Source: Pseudarthrobacter sp. C4D7 (lineage in GTDB: Bacteria > Actinomycetota > Actinomycetes > Actinomycetales > Micrococcaceae). Taken from it: a stretch of 64,000 bases of DNA. The notes beneath the pieces were generated by a model. The model saw only the letters and a program-made list of their open reading frames with translations, had not been told where the DNA came from and ran no database searches. Location: assembly GCF_013359725.1 (NCBI RefSeq), contig NZ_JABFMW010000021.1, positions 1 through 64,000 on the forward strand. The letters run 5' to 3'. Made by a program: the position numbers and the translations under genes. The first letter of the stretch is position 1. Every line of letters begins with the position of its first letter. This document shows positions 59,788 through 64,000 of this stretch, in pieces.

Positions 59788-60885
59788 TCAGGCCGCGTGG
59801 GCTGCCAGGAGCCGCATCACCCGGTCGTTGGAGGCGGTGTCGGCAACGGTGATCCGCACGCCGTCGCCCTGATAGGCCCGGACCAGGATGCCCGCGGCGT
59901 TGAAGGCGTCCACCAGCGCCGCCAGAAGCTGGTCGTCGGTGCGGATCCACAGGAAGTTGCCCTGGCTCGGCTGCAGCTTCCAGCCCTGTGCCTCCAGCTC
60001 CGCGCTCATCCGGGAGCGCTCCTGCTTCACAGCGGAGACCCGCGCTGCCATCTCCTCCCCCGCGTCCAGCGACGCGATGGCCGCCTTCTGCGCCAGCGCG
60101 CTCACGGCGAACGGCAGGGCGGTGCGGCGCAGACCTTCGGCGATGGCCGCCGTCGTAATGGCATACCCGACGCGCAGACCGGCGAGCCCGTAGGCCTTGG
60201 AGAAGGTGCGCAGGATGCAGACGTTCGGGTACCGGCGGTAGAGCGCCAGGGAGTCGGGGCCGCTGCCGGCGTCGGCGTACTCCACGTAGGCCTCGTCGAT
60301 CACCACCAGGACGTCGGGGCGGACGGACTGCAGGAAGGCTTCGAGGCGGTCGTGGCTGATCGGCACGCCGGTGGGGTTGTTGGGCGTGCAGAGCAGGACG
60401 ACTTTGGTGCGGTCTGTGACGGCGGCGGCCATGGCATCGAGGTCGTGGGCCTCCGCGTCGTCCAGCGGGACGCGGACCGGCCGGGCGCCTGCCAGCTCCA
60501 CCAGGATGGGGTAGGCCTCGAAGGAGCGCCACGCGAAGACCACCTCGTCCCCGGCGTCGCACAGTCCGGTGATGATCTGCTGGAGGACGCCAACGCTGCC
60601 GGGCCCCACCGCTACCTCCGCGGCGGTGACGCCCAGGTGCCGGGCGAGCCGTTCGCGGAGTTCGACGGCGGCCATGTCCGGGTAGCGGTTCATCCTGGCC
60701 GCCGCTTCGGCCACCGCGGCGGTGGCTGCGGGCAGGGGCTCGTAGTGGCTTTCGTTGCTGGCGAGGGCGGCGATGTCCGCGCCGGCGCTGCGCCGGCCCG
60801 GGACGTAGGCAGGGAGTCCGGTGACGGCGCTGCGAAGGGTGGGCAACTTTTTTGCCGGCGGGGCCAGGAGTTGATCAGGGCTCAT
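59788..60885 (-). CDS. hisC: HisC-like histidinol-phosphate/aromatic aminotransferase
   Basis: The 365-residue protein is a PLP-dependent class I/II aminotransferase: LASNESHYEPLP near the start, CTPNNPTGVPI, VIDEAYVEYA, RTFSKAYGLAGLRVGYA with the PLP-binding lysine in SKAYG, and a C-terminal GVRITVAD. Pattern and length fit the HisC/phenylalanine aminotransferase group. Because it is paired with a permease and an Lrp regulator rather than with his genes, an aromatic or other amino-acid catabolic role is more likely than histidine synthesis; the hisC symbol names the family only. Confidence 0.8.
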   Translation of the reverse strand: MSPDQLLAPPAKKLPTLRSAVTGLPAYVPGRRSAGADIAALASNESHYEPLPAATAAVAEAAARMNRYPDMAAVELRERLARHLGVTAAEVAVGPGSVGVLQQIITGLCDAGDEVVFAWRSFEAYPILVELAGARPVRVPLDDAEAHDLDAMAAAVTDRTKVVLLCTPNNPTGVPISHDRLEAFLQSVRPDVLVVIDEAYVEYADAGSGPDSLALYRRYPNVCILRTFSKAYGLAGLRVGYAITTAAIAEGLRRTALPFAVSALAQKAAIASLDAGEEMAARVSAVKQERSRMSAELEAQGWKLQPSQGNFLWIRTDDQLLAALVDAFNAAGILVRAYQGDGVRITVADTASNDRVMRLLAAHAA

Positions 60886-60978
60886 GAAGACCGATCATGG
60901 AAGTGACCCGGGCCACAATGCAAGGTACGCTTCCATGCTTGGGACTTCTGCTCAACTTCTAGTACCTCTGGTGAAAAT

Positions 60979-61482
60979 ATGACCATCGCGACCTCTCGCA
61001 CCCTCGATTCGCTCGACGGCAGGATCATCCTTGCCCTGGACAAGGACCCCGAAGCGAGCGCCCTGGCACTCTCCCGGACACTCGGCGTCGCCCGCAACAC
61101 CGTCCACGCCCGGCTGGCACGGCTGGAGCGCAGCGGCGCGCTCCGGTCCTTCAGCCGCAGGCTGGACCCCGCCGCGCTGGGATACGATCTGATGGCCTTC
61201 CTCTCGCTGTCCATCAGCCAGACCCGGACCGGATCGGTGGAGAACGGGCTCGCCGCGATCCCGGAGGTCATCGAGGTGCACGCCACCACCGGCGACGCGG
61301 ACCTCATGGCCAAGGTGGTGGCCCGCGGCACCGCCGACCTTTACCGCATCACCAACGAGATCCTGGAGATCGAGGGGATCGAGCGGACCAGCACCGCCAT
61401 CTCCATCCTGGAGCTCATGCCACCCCGGTACGACGGGCTCATCAGCCGGCTGTCGAAGGAGGAATCGCGCCCGGCGGACTAG
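60979..61482 (+). CDS. Lrp/AsnC-family transcriptional regulator
   Basis: The 167-residue protein has an N-terminal helix-turn-helix (LDGRIILALDKDPEASALAL then VARNTVHARLARLERSG) and a RAM ligand-binding domain (EVIEVHATTGDADLMAKVVA). Length and layout are typical of Lrp/AsnC proteins, which sense amino acids. It diverges from the aminotransferase-permease operon with a 93-base gap, so it most likely controls that operon in response to the transported amino acid. Confidence 0.88.
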   Translation: MTIATSRTLDSLDGRIILALDKDPEASALALSRTLGVARNTVHARLARLERSGALRSFSRRLDPAALGYDLMAFLSLSISQTRTGSVENGLAAIPEVIEVHATTGDADLMAKVVARGTADLYRITNEILEIEGIERTSTAISILELMPPRYDGLISRLSKEESRPAD

Positions 61483-61731
61483 ATTTCCGCTGAGCAGCGT
61501 ACCAACGCCTGGCCATACCGCAAGTGCGTCCGGGCCTGGGCCCACCGCATTACCAGCACCTTCCACCGGCAAAGCGATGGCCGTGTCCGCGCTCGACGGC
61601 GGTGCCAGCAGTTTCTTGTACCACGGAGAAACGGACAAGGCAGCCTTCGGATTCACCATTCAGGGCTACGAGCGAGGACCCTCAGCCCAACGGTACTTTG
61701 CTGGCCAATGCTTGCTGGTCATCGGCATTCG

Positions 61732-62373
61732 CTACCACGGGGATTTTCCTGTCACCGTCACGAGGTGCTTACCAATCTCATCGTCCAGCCGGGATGTGAG
61801 GTAGCTGAAGAAAGTGATCCACGAAGTTACCCCGGCTTTGTTCAGCGCTCCCGGCGTTGTCCCCTTATGAACGATTTCGCCGCGAATTTCGTGAACGAAT
61901 TCGTTGACGTTGGCGAGGACCTTTGCGTTACTCATATTTCGCCAACGAATACCCCGAAGGCCATTAGCGAATCCAAAGGCCAGCTCCAACAGCTTTTCGG
62001 TGTTTTCCACATTGGGCGTGTTCAGCCTTCCTACATCGATGACAAGCGCCTGCCGGGATTCCGCTTGCCACGAGTTGCCAGCCAGGGCCCAAGGATTTTG
62101 AACCTTTGCGACTCTCTGCCTGAGAGTGTGCGGCAGCTTTGAATGGTCGTGAGCGATCTCCCCTAGGAGGAAGTCGAGTCCCTCCAGGGCTACTTGCTCG
62201 ACGTAGTTTTCCCAGGCGGTGTGCAGGAGGACAACCATCGACCGCAACAAGGGCCCCGTGTCCCCTGGCGGCCGGCCTCTCGTTCCTTTTGGCGCCGGGT
62301 GGAGCGCGTCCAGATTTTGCACGTCCTGCATTAACGAGTCAAACGTCTCCGAGTATGCCTTTGAATTCCCCAT
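61732..62373 (-). CDS. HEPN-domain protein (RiboL-PSP-HEPN type)
   Basis: The 213-residue, largely helical protein contains RSMVVLLHTAWENYVEQVAL near residues 44-63 and FVHEIRGEIVHKGT near 159-172. R164 to H169 (RGEIVH) is the RxxxxH ribonuclease motif of HEPN domains, and the preceding helix matches the RiboL-PSP-HEPN group. Such proteins cleave RNA in abortive-infection or toxin-antitoxin contexts. No antitoxin gene was recognised beside it, so it may act alone or with a distant partner. Confidence 0.7.
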   Translation of the reverse strand: MGNSKAYSETFDSLMQDVQNLDALHPAPKGTRGRPPGDTGPLLRSMVVLLHTAWENYVEQVALEGLDFLLGEIAHDHSKLPHTLRQRVAKVQNPWALAGNSWQAESRQALVIDVGRLNTPNVENTEKLLELAFGFANGLRGIRWRNMSNAKVLANVNEFVHEIRGEIVHKGTTPGALNKAGVTSWITFFSYLTSRLDDEIGKHLVTVTGKSPW

Positions 62374-62835
62374 GGGCTGATCCTATGTTGCTTCACGGCA
62401 AAGCCCAGCAGGGAGAATTTTATTTAGCTTAGCCTTCACTTAAGTTATGCAGACACCACTACAGCCGATTGTAGCGGCGGCATGATCTGGCGAGTAGTTG
62501 GGCTAAGAGTCGCAGATCTGGTCGTCGGCGCGCCAGCTGCTACCTTGCAGACCCTAGACTCCTAGCCATCTATTGACGCGAGTGGCTCGCCAGCACCGTC
62601 TGGTCCACTCCCGCCAATGACGAAAGCCAACGCCGGTCGGGCACTCAAGCAGGCGACATGTGACCTGCCGCTGAAATGCGGGTCGTTTAGATCAGCAGAC
62701 AGGATCTCGAACTTACATGAAGCGCAGGTAGCCTCCCGGTGGGCGTTTTGTCACTTCTCCGCTCCCCTGCTGCCAAAAATCCCAACAGTAAATCCAGCTC
62801 TTGCCGATCAGTGAGCTGGGCCACAGGATTCCTGC
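62374..62835. other. Intergenic stretch without a supported gene
   Basis: These 462 bases separate the HEPN gene from the ThDP enzyme, divergently transcribed. A 65-codon frame at 62617-62814 has no ribosome site or recognisable domain. I see no tRNA, terminator or repeat. Promoters for both flanking genes must lie here. Confidence 0.4.
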
Positions 62836-64000
62836 ATGACTACTCTCACTGTCTCGGGCCGTGTGGCAGAGGTCCTCAGCAGCTATGTCAGCGACGTCTT
62901 CGGCGTCATGGGCAACGGCAACGTCTACTTCCTGGACGCCGCGGAGCAGCAGGGCCTCCGCTTCACCGCGGTCCGGCATGAGGGCGCCGCCATTGCCGCT
63001 GCCGACGCCTACTACCGCGCCTCGGGACGGCTCGCCGCGGGCACCACCACCTACGGCCCCGGCTACACCAACGCGCTCACCGCCCTTGCCGAGGCGGTCC
63101 AGGCGCAGATCCCCGTCGTGCTGGTCACCGGGGATGCGCCCACCACCGGCGCCCGGCCCTGGGACGTGGATCAGGCCGCCATCGCCGCCGGCCTCGGCGC
63201 CGCCACCTTCACCGTTACCCGCGACGCCGCGGGCGCCGTCACCCGGCAGGCGGTGGAGTACGCACTCACCCGGCGTACCGCCGTCGTGCTTGCCATCCCC
63301 TACGACCTCGCCGCACTTGAGGCTGCGGACGAGGACCTTCCGGAACCGGCGGCTTTGGAAGTGACGGACGACGGCGGCACGGACCTTGCGCGGGTGGCCC
63401 GCCTTTTGGCAGGGGCACAGCGGCCGCTGATCCTTGCCGGCCGTGGTGCGCATCTGGCCGGCGCCGGCCCGGAACTCCGAGATCTCGCCGACCGGCTCGG
63501 CGCACTGACCGCCGGAACCGCCCTGGCGCTCAATCTCCTGAATGGCGAGGGATACCTGGGCGTCGCCGGCGGTTTCGGCACCGACAGCGCGGCCGGGCTC
63601 ATGGGCGAGGCCGACGTGGTCCTGGTGGCCGGGGCGAGCCTGAGCCCGTTCACCATGCGGTTCGGGGACCTGCTCGGTCCGGACGCCACGGTCATCCAGA
63701 TCGACACCGCTGTGGAGCCGACGAATCCGCGGGTTGATTTGTTTGTTTCCGCGGATGTGAAGGCTGCCGCTGCGCGGCTGTTGTCTCTGCTTGATAGTGG
63801 CGCTGCTGCTGGTGCGTGGCGTTCGGAGGCTGTCCGGCGCCTGGCTGTTGGGCCTGGCCATGCTACCGGCTCTGCTTCGACTGTGGACGGGCGGCTGGAT
63901 CCGCGCGCCCTCGCCTCCGCGCTCGATGCCGTGCTGCCGGAGCGCCGCACGGTGGTCCAGGACGGCGGGCACTTCATCGGCTGGGCGCCCATGTACTGGA
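62836..64000 (+). CDS. Thiamine diphosphate-dependent, acetolactate synthase-like enzyme, truncated by window end
   Basis: The ATG at 62836 follows AGGA and opens a frame still open at base 64000 (388 codons seen of a usual 530-600). The N-terminal ThDP-binding domain shows VFGVMGNGNVYFLDA, the catalytic Glu49 in VRHEGAAIAAADAYYR, and TYGPGYTNALTALAEA. A central domain (PLILAGRGAHLAG, VVLVAGASLSPFTMRFGD) and the beginning of the C-terminal domain (VVQDGGHFIGW) follow. The family includes acetolactate synthase, benzoylformate decarboxylase and oxalyl-CoA decarboxylase; the substrate cannot be told without the missing part. Confidence 0.87.
   Translation, partial: MTTLTVSGRVAEVLSSYVSDVFGVMGNGNVYFLDAAEQQGLRFTAVRHEGAAIAAADAYYRASGRLAAGTTTYGPGYTNALTALAEAVQAQIPVVLVTGDAPTTGARPWDVDQAAIAAGLGAATFTVTRDAAGAVTRQAVEYALTRRTAVVLAIPYDLAALEAADEDLPEPAALEVTDDGGTDLARVARLLAGAQRPLILAGRGAHLAGAGPELRDLADRLGALTAGTALALNLLNGEGYLGVAGGFGTDSAAGLMGEADVVLVAGASLSPFTMRFGDLLGPDATVIQIDTAVEPTNPRVDLFVSADVKAAAARLLSLLDSGAAAGAWRSEAVRRLAVGPGHATGSASTVDGRLDPRALASALDAVLPERRTVVQDGGHFIGWAPMYW

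Noticed and set aside
58359..59852. Plus-strand 497-codon frame opposite the second permease
   Set aside because: Same shadow composition and no domain; the minus-strand permease is certain.
61577..61804. Possible 75-codon plus-strand gene after the Lrp gene
   Set aside because: No ribosome site, no recognisable domain, and it overlaps the end of the HEPN gene on the other strand.
62374..62835. Possible tRNA or attachment site at the right edge of the island
   Set aside because: No cloverleaf with a GTTCRA-type T-arm could be found, and no matching repeat was seen at the left border.
62713..63972. Minus-strand 419-codon frame opposite the ThDP enzyme
   Set aside because: The plus strand has the full N-terminal and central ThDP-enzyme motifs and a ribosome site; the frame is a shadow.

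Overview
The window looks like chromosomal DNA of a high-GC actinobacterium, most likely an Arthrobacter/Pseudarthrobacter-type Micrococcaceae. This rests on GC-rich codon use, many GTG starts, a mycothiol-type DsbA-like oxidoreductase, a DUF2510-type PGWY/WDGxxWT motif and typical amino-acid catabolism genes. No tRNA, rRNA, CRISPR array, transposase or integrase was seen. Species assignment is inference.

Layout. (1) 1-1507 is housekeeping: the N-terminal part of a nucleoside deaminase, an SRPBCC protein and a DsbA-like protein. (2) 1701-6231 is accessory: a membrane-anchored HNH nuclease, a TM2/DUF2510-like protein, a single-pass protein of unknown function and an alpha/beta hydrolase with a large hydrophobic C-terminal segment. 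(3) 6356-12832 is one 2158-residue protein with a HEPN/Swt1-like N-terminus, DUF4011, an SF1 helicase, an MTES_1575/Vsr-like nuclease region and DUF3320; it resembles the single-gene Hhe antiphage system. (4) 13123-15096 holds two hypothetical genes and a 34-codon relic of an alcohol dehydrogenase.

(5) 15484-45902 is the centrepiece, a 30-kb defence locus made of two converging arms. The plus-strand arm encodes a C5-cytosine methyltransferase, a sacsin-type GHKL ATPase fused to an SF2 helicase, a UvrD-like helicase, DrmA and DrmB. The minus-strand arm encodes a DrmD-like SNF2 helicase, a PglX/DrmMI-like adenine methyltransferase, a 2124-residue DruE-like helicase with DUF1998, a UvrD-like helicase with a RelE/ParE-like N-terminus, and a putative modified-base reader fused to a DUF3883 nuclease-like domain. 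The last four genes of the plus arm and all five of the minus arm are translationally coupled or nearly so, and the arms meet at a strong bidirectional terminator. Together they combine the hallmarks of DISARM class 1 (DrmD, DrmMI) and class 2 (DrmMII) with a Druantia-like helicase, but no DrmC phospholipase-D gene or DrmE was found. A plausible model (inference) is that two methyltransferases mark self DNA while several helicases and nuclease-like modules act on unmodified or foreign-modified DNA.

(6) 46244-52714 carries further probable defence genes: a DUF262 plus HNH (GmrSD-like) protein behind a 24-bp palindrome, a small membrane protein, an HNH nuclease and an AIPR protein with a nuclease-like N-terminus. 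Between them lie decayed pieces of a duplicated amino-acid/nitrilase locus. (7) 52856-61482 is the intact version of that locus: two nitrilase-family hydrolases, an APC permease, a divergent GntR regulator, an endonuclease VII-like HNH gene, a second APC permease, a HisC-like aminotransferase and a divergent Lrp/AsnC regulator. (8) 61732-64000 has a stand-alone HEPN gene and a truncated acetolactate-synthase-like ThDP enzyme. Many long ORFs opposite real genes are GC-driven shadows and are not annotated.
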